A DNA stretch of 64,000 nt from Candidatus Saccharibacteria bacterium oral taxon 488 (GCA_013099195.1 CP039999.1:558001-622000), one strand, 5' to 3'. Shown: positions 22,414 through 32,720, numbered from the stretch's first letter. Program-made: numbers and translations. Notes: generated by a model from the letters alone, not told the origin.

Positions 22414-23997
22414 TTATGATGATAGCATAAGCTTAATCTTTTTCGCTAGCTCTTTATCCACGATTTTTTCCAGGTCGGTGAGTGAGGCATTCCGTATACG
22501 GCTGATGCTGCCAAACTTTTTCAATAATTTGGCGCGGGTTTTTGGCCCAATGCCAGGAATTTCCTCCAGCTGATTTTTCGTTTGCTGCTGACGCTTTAGC
22601 ACCGTGTGGTAGCTCACGGCAAAGCGATGTGACTCGTCGCGGATGCGCTGGAACAGTTTGACGATGTCGGTTGTCGCAAGGGTATTCTCGTCCGCCGTCG
22701 GACGTTCGTTGCGAGTTTGCTCCATGCTAGCTCGTAAGTTTTTTGAGTGTGAACTGGCGTTACGCTGACTTGGGTGTAAATTCACCACATAAACATCACC
22801 GTCTTCGTGAATCATAATATCCGTCCGTGGCTGCGACCGAACCTGCTCAATGAACGCTATGTCAATTTGCGAACCAGTTTTATGTACCAGCAACTCTTCC
22901 TCGCGCTTGGCGATACTGATGATTGGCACGGTGACGCCACGCTCATCACGCGCTTTGATGGCTGCCGCTAGCTGACCCTTACCGCCATCAATCAGCAGCA
23001 GATCAGGACGACCCCAGCTTTTTAAATGACGCTCACTCAACCGGCGAAAAACCGTCTCATGCATATTACCCGTATCATCATTTTTCTCACTAACTTTAAA
23101 CTTGCGGTATTCCGCCCGGTCGCTCGCGCCATTGGTAAATACCACCATACTAGCGACGACTTGCTGCCCGCTCATGTGTGAAATATCATAACCCTCGATG
23201 CGTGCTGGGATATCTTTTAGGCCCAATAATTTCGCCAAATCAGCCAATGCCTTGTCCTTAGAAATATCCAAAAACTCTTTGTCGCCGAAACAAACTCGCC
23301 GCTGCAATTCCTGCATGGCGCGTAGTTTATTGCGAAGGTCGGCCGCCCGCTCAAAATCATGCAGCCCAGCTGCCGTTTTCATGTCGCGCTCCAGCTCGGC
23401 GGCGATGGCTTTACGATTACCCTTGATGTAACTGATGAGTTTGTGTAGATTAGCTTTGTAGGCAGCTGGCCCATCGCTTAGTCGCGGGCTGAGACCCAAA
23501 TCTTCATCCAATTTCGACTGCCCTGGTCGCCGCTGCCTGGTTAAATACGGAAACACTCGCCGCAGATAGCGCAAGGCTTTTTTCAAGGCAAAGCCATTAT
23601 AAAACGGGCCAACATATTCCGCGCCGTCATCCGCAGGATTGCGCGTAAAACTGACGGTCGGCCACTCACTTTTCATGTCGATGCGTACATACATCTGCGA
23701 TTTATCATCACGCAGCAGCACGTTGTAGCACGGCATGTAGCGTTTGACCATCTCGCTCTCCAAAAACAACGCGTCAACCTCGCTCTCGGTCTCAATCCAA
23801 TCAGTATCAGCAATTTCCGCCACCAACGCCATGGTTTTATTGTCCCGCCCGCGCGAATCTTGAAAATACTGGCGCACGCGGTTACGTAACACCGCCGCCT
23901 TGCCCACATAAATAATCTCGCCGCTGGCTGACTTATGAAAATAGACGCCAGGAGTGCGCGGTAGGGTCTTGAGTTTTTGCTGCAACCGTTGATTCAC
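22414..23997 (-). CDS. uvrC: Excinuclease ABC subunit C
   Basis: UvrC makes the dual incisions in nucleotide excision repair. The GIY-YIG domain (TLPRTPGVYFHK to YVGKA), a UVR motif (DFERAADLRNKL), the RNase H-like domain (IEGYDISHMSGQQ, LLIDGGKGQL) and a C-terminal HhH (IPGIGPKTRAKLLKKF) are present. I choose the GTG at 23997 because TATAAT (24005-24010) lies 7 nt before it; the ATG three codons earlier overlaps that -10 box. Shorter than E. coli UvrC but within the family range. Confidence 0.93.
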   Translation of the reverse strand: MNQRLQQKLKTLPRTPGVYFHKSASGEIIYVGKAAVLRNRVRQYFQDSRGRDNKTMALVAEIADTDWIETESEVDALFLESEMVKRYMPCYNVLLRDDKSQMYVRIDMKSEWPTVSFTRNPADDGAEYVGPFYNGFALKKALRYLRRVFPYLTRQRRPGQSKLDEDLGLSPRLSDGPAAYKANLHKLISYIKGNRKAIAAELERDMKTAAGLHDFERAADLRNKLRAMQELQRRVCFGDKEFLDISKDKALADLAKLLGLKDIPARIEGYDISHMSGQQVVASMVVFTNGASDRAEYRKFKVSEKNDDTGNMHETVFRRLSERHLKSWGRPDLLLIDGGKGQLAAAIKARDERGVTVPIISIAKREEELLVHKTGSQIDIAFIEQVRSQPRTDIMIHEDGDVYVVNLHPSQRNASSHSKNLRASMEQTRNERPTADENTLATTDIVKLFQRIRDESHRFAVSYHTVLKRQQQTKNQLEEIPGIGPKTRAKLLKKFGSISRIRNASLTDLEKIVDKELAKKIKLMLSS

Positions 23998-24018
23998 AGC
24001 TACCATTATATCAAGTGA

Positions 24019-24822
24019 TCACGTCTTGCCGACAAAACCACTGAGCACACCATCCAGCTCGCCCTGAGCAAGTCGTACCGCCCACTCTTGATGCTCCAGG
24101 AATGACAACAATCCAGCCTTTAGCCCAAACCAGCCTAACTTTTGTCTAGCTTCGGCAACTTTTCTCGATTGTTCTCTAAATGTATAATACTGGTCGCGAC
24201 ACTCTTGCGGAATATCTGAAATTTTGCGGTTTGGCATTATAGCATTTATTAGTTCCTCGACTTTTTCTGTGTCTTTTGGACGCCAGCCGGTAATTGAACG
24301 ACATCCGTACGCTCCTAATTGAGCAATTGGATTAAGGATAGCGCATACTGTCTCGCCATCTCTCTTCACAAGCCACTGATCAAGACTAGCTGGGGGAATT
24401 TCCGTCTCAATACCGCCGAGGCGCCAGTATAAACGACCTTCATCATCAACATAACGATCGCCGACGAAATCAAATATACCACGACGATTTTTTTCGTATG
24501 GATTAAGTCCAAATGCCGAAACTACCAACTTATCACCGATAGCATCGGTAATTTCCTGCCGACAACTCTTCACAACAGTCTTATCTGTGCTTTGCACTAA
24601 TGTATCAAGGTCTCGCACCGTACCGTTTTTACGTAGACGCGGTAAATCCACACCATTGGGCAGACAAACAACACGATTATCCCAATCAATTTTGGCAGCG
24701 TTGGTAACTGCATGTAGACCCAGCCCGCCGACAACATTATACGGAACTTCGCGATCTTTCATTCTGTCATGAATGCTGCGTTCTGCAAGCAGCGAGTACA
24801 TATTTCCTGAAACTTCACTCAT
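24019..24822 (-). CDS. Nucleotidyltransferase-fold protein of unknown function
   Basis: A 267-residue protein. The N-terminal third shows a nucleotidyltransferase-like pattern: NVVGGLGLHAVTN, followed by RKNGTVRDLDTLV, in which G-G and the D-x-D acidic pair would form the active site. The remaining two thirds are unassigned. AAGGA lies 7 nt before the ATG. It follows the HD-domain gene by 18 bp on the same strand, so the two may act together. Confidence 0.6.
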   Translation of the reverse strand: MSEVSGNMYSLLAERSIHDRMKDREVPYNVVGGLGLHAVTNAAKIDWDNRVVCLPNGVDLPRLRKNGTVRDLDTLVQSTDKTVVKSCRQEITDAIGDKLVVSAFGLNPYEKNRRGIFDFVGDRYVDDEGRLYWRLGGIETEIPPASLDQWLVKRDGETVCAILNPIAQLGAYGCRSITGWRPKDTEKVEELINAIMPNRKISDIPQECRDQYYTFREQSRKVAEARQKLGWFGLKAGLLSFLEHQEWAVRLAQGELDGVLSGFVGKT

Positions 24823-24840
24823 ACTATAGTCCTTGTCCGC

Positions 24841-25578
24841 CTATTGTAAATCATTTGTCTTAGTTATATCAAGTAAATACCCTTCCAAAAACTGACTCCA
24901 CTCCGGCACATTCTTTTCGCGGAAATAGGCATGAAGGAAATCAACCATAACGTGCTGACGCTTCCTCGCTTCTATTCGCCCCGGCTCCGTCAGCATCAAG
25001 CCTTTCAATTTCAGCAACTTCTCAAAAAAGTGATTAATAAAGCCGTCGGTATCATGCGTGTTGCCGTTAATGTCGTATTCTTCCGCCGCTAGATCAACAT
25101 TTGGCCAAACCGCGGGGTCAAAAATCCGCCCACCGTGATGGCAGGCATACATCAATCCTCGCTCAATCCCAACCGTGCCAATAGCATCGCACATGTCAGC
25201 GTCAGACACTAGCTGCCCCGCCAGCCGCCGCGGCTGCTGGCCGTCCAGCCGTTTACTATAACCAATCGCCGCAATATTTTCTAATACTGCCTGACATAGG
25301 TCAGTATCCACTCCTGCATCCACCATACTATTGACCGCGTTCGTCAATTTCTCTGCCTGCGCTTTGCCAACTAATTTGTAATCGTCAATGTCATGCAACC
25401 AAGCCGTCAACAGCACTTCGTACAGATCTACCGGCTCATTACATTCGCTCGCAAAACGCTCCGCCAGAAAGGCCACCCGCTCAACGTGATCATCAGCATG
25501 ACCCGATGGGTCGCCGCCTAATATACCACGCACTTTATTTTTTATTGTCTCAAGTTGAGCTATCTGCCGTTCGTCCAT
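24841..25578 (-). CDS. HD-domain phosphohydrolase
   Basis: A 245-residue HD-superfamily metal-dependent phosphohydrolase. HADDHVERV, AWLHDIDDYK (the HD pair) and VSDADMCDAIG provide the metal ligands, in the arrangement of small stand-alone HD hydrolases such as those acting on nucleotides. Substrate unknown. TACAAT (25585-25590) is 6 nt before the ATG. Confidence 0.82.
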   Translation of the reverse strand: MDERQIAQLETIKNKVRGILGGDPSGHADDHVERVAFLAERFASECNEPVDLYEVLLTAWLHDIDDYKLVGKAQAEKLTNAVNSMVDAGVDTDLCQAVLENIAAIGYSKRLDGQQPRRLAGQLVSDADMCDAIGTVGIERGLMYACHHGGRIFDPAVWPNVDLAAEEYDINGNTHDTDGFINHFFEKLLKLKGLMLTEPGRIEARKRQHVMVDFLHAYFREKNVPEWSQFLEGYLLDITKTNDLQ

Positions 25579-25656
25579 AGGGTTATTGTATCACCCATGC
25601 AGGCCTCAACCCACTAAACTATTTTCATTTTACCCAAGAGGCGCTATAGTAGTGAT

Positions 25657-27075
25657 GTGAAAACAGCTGTGAAAAGAAAAGTACCTGAATTTATCAAACG
25701 ATCATTAGGACGCATACCACGACTGCCAGTGCCAGCACCCGTTTGGCAATTGGATAAAATCGACGAGAGCTTAACGCCAAATATGCGAGCACTGCGGATG
25801 ACGATGGCAATTGCCGAGGAATTATTAGCAATGGGGGTGGCTGCTCGGGACGTGGTACATATGGCGCTAGGGATCACTGGCACATACTGCAGGCGACGAG
25901 TTCACATTGATGTCAGCTCAACACTCATCACCATGTCCCAAGACCGCGGTACCGAACGCGAACCACTCACCTTGGTGCGGACGATCACATTGAAGTATGT
26001 CAATTACCAAACGATCCAAGCATTGCAAAACCTTGCGCTATTAATTCGTGACACTCATTTGCCATTAGCCGAGGCAGAGCAACGTGTCGAAGAAATCCTC
26101 GCTAACCCACGCGAGTACTCACGCTGGGTCACCTGTTTGGCGGGCGGTGGTGTATCGATGGGTGTGGTGATTTTATTTAACGGCTCGATCTTGATGAGCG
26201 GACTAGCGTTTGTGATGGGATTTGCAGCAACAGCAACGATGAGAATTCTAGATAAATGGGGTCTCGCAACATTTTACCTGCAAATCATTACCGCACTCCT
26301 AATCACCCTGGCAGCAGGCGCCGCTCAATGGCTAAATGGCTGGCTGGGCTGGCAAGTTGATACGACAATGCTGGTGATCAGCGGTATCGTGTTGCTGGTA
26401 GCAGGGCTGATGATCGTCGGTGCTTTTCAGGATGCGATTGATGAGTATTATGTGACGGCAAATGCCCGGCTACTACGGGTGATTATGGCGACGATGGGTA
26501 TCGTTGTCGGCGTGATGACCGGGCTATACATCATTCAGCGATTTGGCATTAGTTTTCCAACGACACCGGATCGGCTGGGGCTAGCGGTAGATATACGAGC
26601 ACAGTATCTAGGTGCACTAATCATTGCTGCAGGTTTTGCGGCCGGCAATCACGCACGTTTGTTCGGAATGCTAATTTCTGGCGGCGTCGGCGTGTTGGGC
26701 TGGTGGGTATCAAGCACCCTGGTTGGTTCACTCGGAGTCGTTATCGCCAGTGGCGCCGCAGCGACAGTAGTCGGATTGACGGCGGTGCTTGCGTCCCGAC
26801 TATGGCGCTTTCCTTCAGTGGCCATTATCGCTGCCGGCATTGTGCCGCTGGTGCCGGGCTTGTCACTCTATAACGGCTTGATGGGGGTGATAGAGAATCC
26901 GCCGACCGACCCTGAATTTTTATTGTCACTAGCTGTCCTTGCACGAGCTATTATGATCGGTGTGGCCATTGCGATCGGCGCATCGCTTGGTAATATGATC
27001 GGCCGGCCGGTACGGCGCGGTATGATTCGCTGGTATAATAAGCTCCTGCGGCGACGAGAGATAAAAGTTCAATAA
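25657..27075 (+). CDS. ThrE-like threonine/serine exporter family protein
   Basis: A 472-residue membrane protein. The cytoplasmic N-terminal part (AIAEELLAMGVAARDV then RRRVHIDVSSTLITMS) and ten or so membrane segments from about residue 165 match the ThrE family, which combines DUF1212 and DUF3815 halves. Members export threonine or serine; the substrate here is not proven. The start is a GTG at 25657 with TATAGT 6 nt upstream, an example of a leaderless GTG start. Confidence 0.85.
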   Translation: MKTAVKRKVPEFIKRSLGRIPRLPVPAPVWQLDKIDESLTPNMRALRMTMAIAEELLAMGVAARDVVHMALGITGTYCRRRVHIDVSSTLITMSQDRGTEREPLTLVRTITLKYVNYQTIQALQNLALLIRDTHLPLAEAEQRVEEILANPREYSRWVTCLAGGGVSMGVVILFNGSILMSGLAFVMGFAATATMRILDKWGLATFYLQIITALLITLAAGAAQWLNGWLGWQVDTTMLVISGIVLLVAGLMIVGAFQDAIDEYYVTANARLLRVIMATMGIVVGVMTGLYIIQRFGISFPTTPDRLGLAVDIRAQYLGALIIAAGFAAGNHARLFGMLISGGVGVLGWWVSSTLVGSLGVVIASGAAATVVGLTAVLASRLWRFPSVAIIAAGIVPLVPGLSLYNGLMGVIENPPTDPEFLLSLAVLARAIMIGVAIAIGASLGNMIGRPVRRGMIRWYNKLLRRREIKVQ

Positions 27076-27089
27076 AGTACGCGCAAATT

Positions 27090-30000
27090 TTATTTCAAGA
27101 CTACACACTCGTCGCCCAGTGTCTGACGCAGCTGACTCATGAGCTGGTCGCCAGCCTCAACACGAAACGGCATGCGCATGGCAGACTTATTTGCCTCACC
27201 CAGCACCAACACCACATCAGTTACGCCAGCATATTCGGAGCAGAGCGACTTGAGCGCTACTAGCTTATCGTGGTCGCTCGGGTTTTTGATATGAAGAAAT
27301 AGCTTTTCTGCCTCGGGCGAGGGGGGCGTAGCTACTGGGCGTGACGGCGTGTTTGTCGTGCCAGGCGGTGTCGATTTCATATTTGTTCCGTTCGCCGTCG
27401 CTGCTCGGGCTATACCTGGCTTCTGGGTCTTTTGGGCTCGGAATGCTGCACGCCGCTCTTGCTTGAATTTGCTGCTGACTTTTGGAGCCTCCATTTGACG
27501 GCCAGTCGATTCATAGCTCTTGATATCTTCGTCGGAGACAATCTCAATTTCATCAGCAATCATCTTACTCTCTGAGCCCAAATTGCTATCCCGATCACGT
27601 GCCGAGTTTTTGCCGGTCACCCGAATGACGGCGTCTTGGACAAGTTTGGCACCGACTTGCTCATACAAATTCGGAAAGACAATAACCTCGCCCTCGCCAA
27701 ATTTATCTTCGATCCCGACGAACGCCATCTTGCTACCTGATTTGGTCACGATGGTGCGCACCGTCGTGATGATACCACCAATTATCATCGGGCGGCCGTC
27801 GTATTCTGGCACCAGCTGCGTTAACGGCTGCGCCTGCTCACTGAGGTATGCTTCATACGCATCAAGCGGGTGCGCCGAAATATATAGCCCCATCAGCTCG
27901 CGCTCCCACATCAGCCGCTCTTTGTTGGTGTGTTTGGCCGGCGCTGGCTGTAACTGCATCGTTGGCTGAACATCAGCCGACTCATCACCGAGCATACCAA
28001 ACAGGTCAGTCTGCCCTGACGCAGCCTCTTTCTGAGTCTTTTGAGCAAAGGCGACAATGGTGTCAAGATTAAACAACAAGTCAGACCGATCGCCAAAGCT
28101 GTCAAAGGCGCCAGTTTTGATCAGCGACTCCCAGGCCTTGCGGTTAAACTTGCTGGTCGACACTCGCTTGGCAAAATCTTCGACCGACTTGAACGGGCCA
28201 TCAGCCTCGCGGGCACGAATAATTTCTTCCACCGCGCCGACACCGACGCCCTTGACCGCCGCCATGCCGAAACGAATCTTCTTTTCACCAGGCACCACTG
28301 CGAACTCGACAAATGACTCATTAACATCTGGGTTGAGTACTTCGATGCCCATGTGCTTACACTCAGTCATCTCGATGGCCAGGCGCTCGGTGTCGTCCTG
28401 ATCACTGGTCATCAGTGCCGCCATGAACGCGTCAGGGTAATGCGCCTTCAGGTACGCTGTCCAGTAGGCGATCAAGCCATAACACGCTGCGTGTGACTTA
28501 TTGAAACAGTAGTTAGCAAATTCCTCCAATGCATCCCAAAACTGCTCAGCGATTTCCTTAGTCGCGCCACCAACCTTGACCGCGCCTTCGACAAACTCTG
28601 GCTTGACCTTTTTCATCAAGTCAATTTTCTTTTTACCCACTGCTTTACGTAGGGTGTCGGCTTGACCGCCAGTAAAGCCACACCACTCTTTGGAAATCTG
28701 CATAAATTGCTCCTGATAGACCAAAATGCCATAGGTGTTTTTCAATGAGTTTTCCATGCCGGGGTGCAGATAGGTAATTTCTTCCTCGCCATGTTTACGC
28801 TTGATGAACGAGTCGATAAACTGCATTGGCCCCGGGCGGTACAGGGCCACCATGGCGATGATGTCTTCAAAGACACTCGGTTTGAGCTCGCGCAAGTACC
28901 GCTTCATGCCAGCCGACTCCAACTGGAACACGCCGGTGGTATCACCGCGCTGGAATAATTTGTAGGTTGCTGCATCATCCAGCGGCAACGTTGATAAATC
29001 AATGTCCGTTTTGTAGACTTTACGAATAATACGCAGCGCATTGTTGATGATGGACAAGTTAGACAGACCCAAAAAGTCCATCTTAAGCAGCCCCAGTTCT
29101 TCCACCGGGCCCATCGGATACTGAGTCGCCACCACGCCCTTTTGCGCCATCTCGAGCGGCACGTATTTCACCAAATCATCCGGTGCGATCACCACGCCGG
29201 CGGCATGCACACCGTGCGAACGAATGGTTCCCTCCAGCTGCGACGCAAAGTCATAAACTGTTTTGGCAGTCGGGTTGGTCTCGTATTCTTTCTTGAGGTC
29301 AGGATCTTCCTCCAGCGATTTTTTGATGGGCACGTGACGACCCTGGACGGGCGGTGGAATGAGCTTGGCTAGCCGGTCAGATTCGCCGTACGGCACCTGC
29401 AACACCCGCGCCACATCACGCACCGAGGCACGCGCCGCCATGGTACCAAAGGTACAGATGTTGGCGACTCGTTCTGAGCCGTATTTCTTGGCGCAATATT
29501 CGATCACCTCGCCGCGGCGGGTATCTTGAATGTCGATATCGATGTCGGGCATGGAAATACGGTCGGGGTTGAGAAATCGCTCAAACAGCAGGTCGTAATG
29601 CAGCGGGTCAAGGTCGGTGATGTTCAGGGCATAGGCGATGATTGAGCCAGCCGCTGAACCACGCCCCGGCCCAAAGATAATCCCCTGAGATTTGCCCCAG
29701 TTGATAAAATCCTGGACGATCAAAAAATAGCCGTTATAGCCCATGTTGTCGAGCACGCCAAACTCCATGTCCAGTCGCTCTAGCTGCGCCTCTGATAACT
29801 TGGCTCGCAGCTGATCATTCGGGAGCTTCTTCGCGTCCTCCAACTTCATGCCAGCGTACCGTACTGCCATACCGCTGTACACCAGATGATCCAGATATTC
29901 TTTTTCCGATTCACCGTTTGGCGTTGGGAATTTCGGGATGAGAATATCACCAAGTTTAATTTCTACGTCGCACCGATCGGCGATGGCTTTGGTATTGGCA

Positions 30001-30860
30001 ATTGCCTGAGGATTGGTTGTTTGCCACCGCGAAATGATGTCTTCTGGCGTCGTCAAATGCAGCTCAAAATCCTTCAAGCTCATCCGCTTTTCATCACTCA
30101 AATACGCACCAGTACCGACGCATAGCAAAATCTCATGCGCCTCTTGGTCTTCGTGATTGAGGTAATGACCGTCGCTGGTCACCACACACGGAATATCCAG
30201 TTCCTCGCTGATGCGCTCAATGTAATCATTGACCTTTTTTTGCTCCGGCCAGTGACTGCGCGCCTCCGGGTGGCCATGGTCTTGCAGCTCCATGTAGTAC
30301 CGATCGCCAAACACCGACTTGTACCAGCCAGCAATTTCCTTGGCCTTTTCATAATCATCATTGCGCAAATTCTCGCCCAACTCACCACCAATACAGCCAG
30401 ACATACAGATGATGCCTTCGTTGTATTGTTCCAGTAATTCGTGGTCAATGCGCGGCTTGTAATAGACACCTTCGAGGTTGGCGATGGTGCTGAGCTGCAT
30501 CAGATTTTGATAGCCCTTGTGATTCATGGCCAGTAGCGTCAGGTGATAGCGTGCCTTGTCCTTAGCTGGGTCGCGGTCATGACGAGTGCGGGCTGCTACG
30601 TAGGTTTCGATGCCGATAATTGGCTTGATACCAACATTCTTGGCGGCTTTATAAAACTCAATTGCGCCCGACATGGTGCCGTGGTCAGTAATGGCACAAG
30701 CCTCCATGCCGAGCTCTTTCACCCGAGCCACCATGTCAGGAATCTTGGTCAGCCCGTCAAGGAGCGAGTGGTGAGTGTGATTGTGTAGGTGCACATAATC
30801 AGACGGCTGCAACGTAGCCGCAGTTTGAGTTGAAGCTGTCGTATGTTTGGTCACCATCAT
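27090..30860 (-). CDS. dnaE: DNA polymerase III alpha subunit
   Basis: The replicative polymerase, 1,256 residues. The N-terminal PHP domain (YVHLHNHTHHSLLDG), the catalytic aspartates (MPDIDIDIQD, about residue 440), the finger/thumb regions (LYRPGPMQFIDSFIKRK), tandem HhH and a C-terminal OB-fold (PMIIGGIITTVRTIVTKSG) are visible. A low-complexity linker (Ala/Thr/Pro-rich) precedes the last ~75 residues. The Shine-Dalgarno AGGAGG (30883-30888) lies 22 nt from the ATG, but a hairpin between them shortens the effective distance. Confidence 0.96.
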   Translation of the reverse strand: MMVTKHTTASTQTAATLQPSDYVHLHNHTHHSLLDGLTKIPDMVARVKELGMEACAITDHGTMSGAIEFYKAAKNVGIKPIIGIETYVAARTRHDRDPAKDKARYHLTLLAMNHKGYQNLMQLSTIANLEGVYYKPRIDHELLEQYNEGIICMSGCIGGELGENLRNDDYEKAKEIAGWYKSVFGDRYYMELQDHGHPEARSHWPEQKKVNDYIERISEELDIPCVVTSDGHYLNHEDQEAHEILLCVGTGAYLSDEKRMSLKDFELHLTTPEDIISRWQTTNPQAIANTKAIADRCDVEIKLGDILIPKFPTPNGESEKEYLDHLVYSGMAVRYAGMKLEDAKKLPNDQLRAKLSEAQLERLDMEFGVLDNMGYNGYFLIVQDFINWGKSQGIIFGPGRGSAAGSIIAYALNITDLDPLHYDLLFERFLNPDRISMPDIDIDIQDTRRGEVIEYCAKKYGSERVANICTFGTMAARASVRDVARVLQVPYGESDRLAKLIPPPVQGRHVPIKKSLEEDPDLKKEYETNPTAKTVYDFASQLEGTIRSHGVHAAGVVIAPDDLVKYVPLEMAQKGVVATQYPMGPVEELGLLKMDFLGLSNLSIINNALRIIRKVYKTDIDLSTLPLDDAATYKLFQRGDTTGVFQLESAGMKRYLRELKPSVFEDIIAMVALYRPGPMQFIDSFIKRKHGEEEITYLHPGMENSLKNTYGILVYQEQFMQISKEWCGFTGGQADTLRKAVGKKKIDLMKKVKPEFVEGAVKVGGATKEIAEQFWDALEEFANYCFNKSHAACYGLIAYWTAYLKAHYPDAFMAALMTSDQDDTERLAIEMTECKHMGIEVLNPDVNESFVEFAVVPGEKKIRFGMAAVKGVGVGAVEEIIRAREADGPFKSVEDFAKRVSTSKFNRKAWESLIKTGAFDSFGDRSDLLFNLDTIVAFAQKTQKEAASGQTDLFGMLGDESADVQPTMQLQPAPAKHTNKERLMWERELMGLYISAHPLDAYEAYLSEQAQPLTQLVPEYDGRPMIIGGIITTVRTIVTKSGSKMAFVGIEDKFGEGEVIVFPNLYEQVGAKLVQDAVIRVTGKNSARDRDSNLGSESKMIADEIEIVSDEDIKSYESTGRQMEAPKVSSKFKQERRAAFRAQKTQKPGIARAATANGTNMKSTPPGTTNTPSRPVATPPSPEAEKLFLHIKNPSDHDKLVALKSLCSEYAGVTDVVLVLGEANKSAMRMPFRVEAGDQLMSQLRQTLGDECVVLK

Positions 30861-30888
30861 GTACCGCGCCCTCTGGGCGCTACCTCCT
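30861..30888 (-). promoter_or_regulatory. dnaE ribosome-binding site with hairpin spacer
   Basis: AGGAGG (30883-30888) is separated from the dnaE ATG by 22 nt, but 15 of these form a hairpin, GCGCCC-AGA-GGGCGC (30866-30880). With it folded, the spacing becomes 7 nt, which is optimal. Folding could therefore control initiation of the replicative polymerase. Confidence 0.6.
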
Positions 30889-30911
30889 CTTTCTCTACCA
30901 AGTATAGCATG

Positions 30912-31253
30912 TTAGCGCCGGCGCTGCATGGTATCAATCAGCTGATTGAGAAAATCCGCCAGTGCCGGAAAGATATCAGCAAACCGCCCGAGCAGCCAAG
31001 CTGACACCATGATCAACACCGTCACACCCACGAGGCTACCCATGCCAAAGAAAAAACCTCGCCAAAAGTTCATCCAATAGACCTGCCGACGCGATCGATG
31101 AAAGTCAAAAAACAGATCTTCGATCATTGCCTGCCGAGCACCGTTTTCATTATCACGCTTGATACGATCAATGGCGCGATGGGCCAGTGACGGGCGTGAT
31201 CCGGTAGCCCGAGCATCCTTACGGCTACTTTCTTTTGGCGACTTAGCTGGCAC
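30912..31253 (-). CDS. DUF5665-type small membrane protein
   Basis: A 113-residue protein with a basic N-terminus and one membrane helix (about residues 68-90). FFDFHRSRRQVYWMNFWRG followed by FFFGMGSLVGV strongly resembles DUF5665. I chose the GTG at 31253, preceded by GAGGA and overlapping the galU stop, over the longer frame reading through galU. It ends the gatC-to-galU operon. Function unknown. Confidence 0.72.
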   Translation of the reverse strand: MPAKSPKESSRKDARATGSRPSLAHRAIDRIKRDNENGARQAMIEDLFFDFHRSRRQVYWMNFWRGFFFGMGSLVGVTVLIMVSAWLLGRFADIFPALADFLNQLIDTMQRRR

Positions 31254-32151
31254 TATTTTCCTCAAGCCGCTTGACCAAATATTCACGAAGGCTCGCACCA
31301 AGCTTCGGATCACGCATGCCAAAATCAATCACTGTCTTGAGATATTCCAGTTTATCGCCAGTGTCATAATAGGTACCATTGGTAATTTCTACGCCATAAA
31401 AATTATAGCCATCATCAATCATGCTCTGCATAATCGGCTGCACCGTAAATTCACCGTGACCATCAAACGCATGCTTGGCTTTCTCGAGATAGCTAAAGAA
31501 CTCGCCCGGCAGCAAATAGCTACTGACGCTCGCTAGATCAGACGGAGCATTAGCCTTACCTGGCTTTTCAACGATGTTCGTCATCTTGATCACGCCGTCA
31601 GCAACCTGCTCACCGTTAACCACGCCGTAGCGATCAAATTCAGCGTCATCAACAATCTTCTTGCACGATAGCACCGCGCCGTCTAATTTTTGCGCCGCAG
31701 TGATCATCTGGCGGAACCGGCTGGGGCTAGCAGCGATAAAGTCATCAGCAAAGGTATAAATAACCGGCTCATCACCATTGATCAAATGCGCGGCGCAGGT
31801 CAATGGCGTGGCGTTGCCGTACGGGCCTTTCTGGCGAATGTAAACAAAGTTTGCCATTTCCGACAAATTATTCACGATGTCAATCAGTGGCTGTTTCTTG
31901 GCGCCGCCCGCCCGCAGATTGACCAGTAGTTCCTCGTTCGGCCTGTCAAAATGATCCTCAATTGCTCGTTTGTTGGCGCTGCCGATGATAATGATATCTT
32001 TGATACCGGCCTCGACCAATTCCTCGACGACGTATTGGATAATCGGCTTGTCGATCAGCGGCATCATTTCTTTTGGCATAGCCTTAGTTTGCGGCAAGAA
32101 CCGCGTACCGAAGCCGGCGGCAGCGATGATAGCCTTGGTTGGTTTTTTCAT
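31243..32151 (-). CDS. galU: UTP-glucose-1-phosphate uridylyltransferase
   Basis: GalU makes UDP-glucose from UTP and glucose-1-phosphate for surface glycans. The nucleotide-binding signature IIAAAGFGTRFLPQTKAMPKEM begins at residue 8, with KPIIQYVVEEL and the EKPGKANAPSDLAS segment following; length 302 is typical. It overlaps the preceding Nudix gene by 4 bp (ATGA). Confidence 0.95.
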   Translation of the reverse strand: MKKPTKAIIAAAGFGTRFLPQTKAMPKEMMPLIDKPIIQYVVEELVEAGIKDIIIIGSANKRAIEDHFDRPNEELLVNLRAGGAKKQPLIDIVNNLSEMANFVYIRQKGPYGNATPLTCAAHLINGDEPVIYTFADDFIAASPSRFRQMITAAQKLDGAVLSCKKIVDDAEFDRYGVVNGEQVADGVIKMTNIVEKPGKANAPSDLASVSSYLLPGEFFSYLEKAKHAFDGHGEFTVQPIMQSMIDDGYNFYGVEITNGTYYDTGDKLEYLKTVIDFGMRDPKLGASLREYLVKRLEENSAS

Positions 32152-32720
32152 GATAGTTCCTCCTGTCGTAGGTTATCTAAATAATCAAACAAAAGCGCGA
32201 ATGGCCCTGTTACACATAAATCACCCGCCCGAGCGATGGCAAACAACTCTGTCGCTGAAACAAACCGTAGTTCAGCGCCCTGGCTACTTTCAGCTTCATC
32301 AAGATGGATTGCATCCCCATTGTACACGCAGTCAGTCGCCAAGTACACTGCGATCTTGATATTAATGTACGGGCCCTCATAGCATTCACCAACATATTCA
32401 AAGCGCCCCGGCGTGCAGCCCGTCTCCTCCATTAATTCACGCCGCGCGACTGCCTCTACCTCCTCGCCCGGCTCGCCTTCGCCACCGGGGAAATCATAGA
32501 GCCATTTTTCCGGGCCAGCGCGAAACTGATAGGTCATAGCGATCTTGTTATCCGTCGTCACTGCCACCACTAATACTGACACTAACTCCTCAGAAAAGAA
32601 GGTCGTAAACTCATGCTGTTCACCATCCTCTGTTTGATATCGCTTGATGACGGCCGAGCGCTTGAACGCCTCGCCGACTGTTTGCGTGGTGGTTGGTTGA
32701 ATACGCGTGAATGTTTTCAT
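32148..32720 (-). CDS. Nudix hydrolase (ADP-ribose/sugar-nucleotide type)
   Basis: A 190-residue Nudix enzyme. The Nudix box runs GGEGEPGEEVEAVARRELMEETG (about 87-109), with all catalytic glutamates. The FRAGPEKWLYDFPGG strand before it resembles ADP-ribose pyrophosphatases. It overlaps gatB and galU by 4 bp each, so it is co-translated with both. Confidence 0.88.
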   Translation of the reverse strand: MKTFTRIQPTTTQTVGEAFKRSAVIKRYQTEDGEQHEFTTFFSEELVSVLVVAVTTDNKIAMTYQFRAGPEKWLYDFPGGEGEPGEEVEAVARRELMEETGCTPGRFEYVGECYEGPYINIKIAVYLATDCVYNGDAIHLDEAESSQGAELRFVSATELFAIARAGDLCVTGPFALLFDYLDNLRQEELS

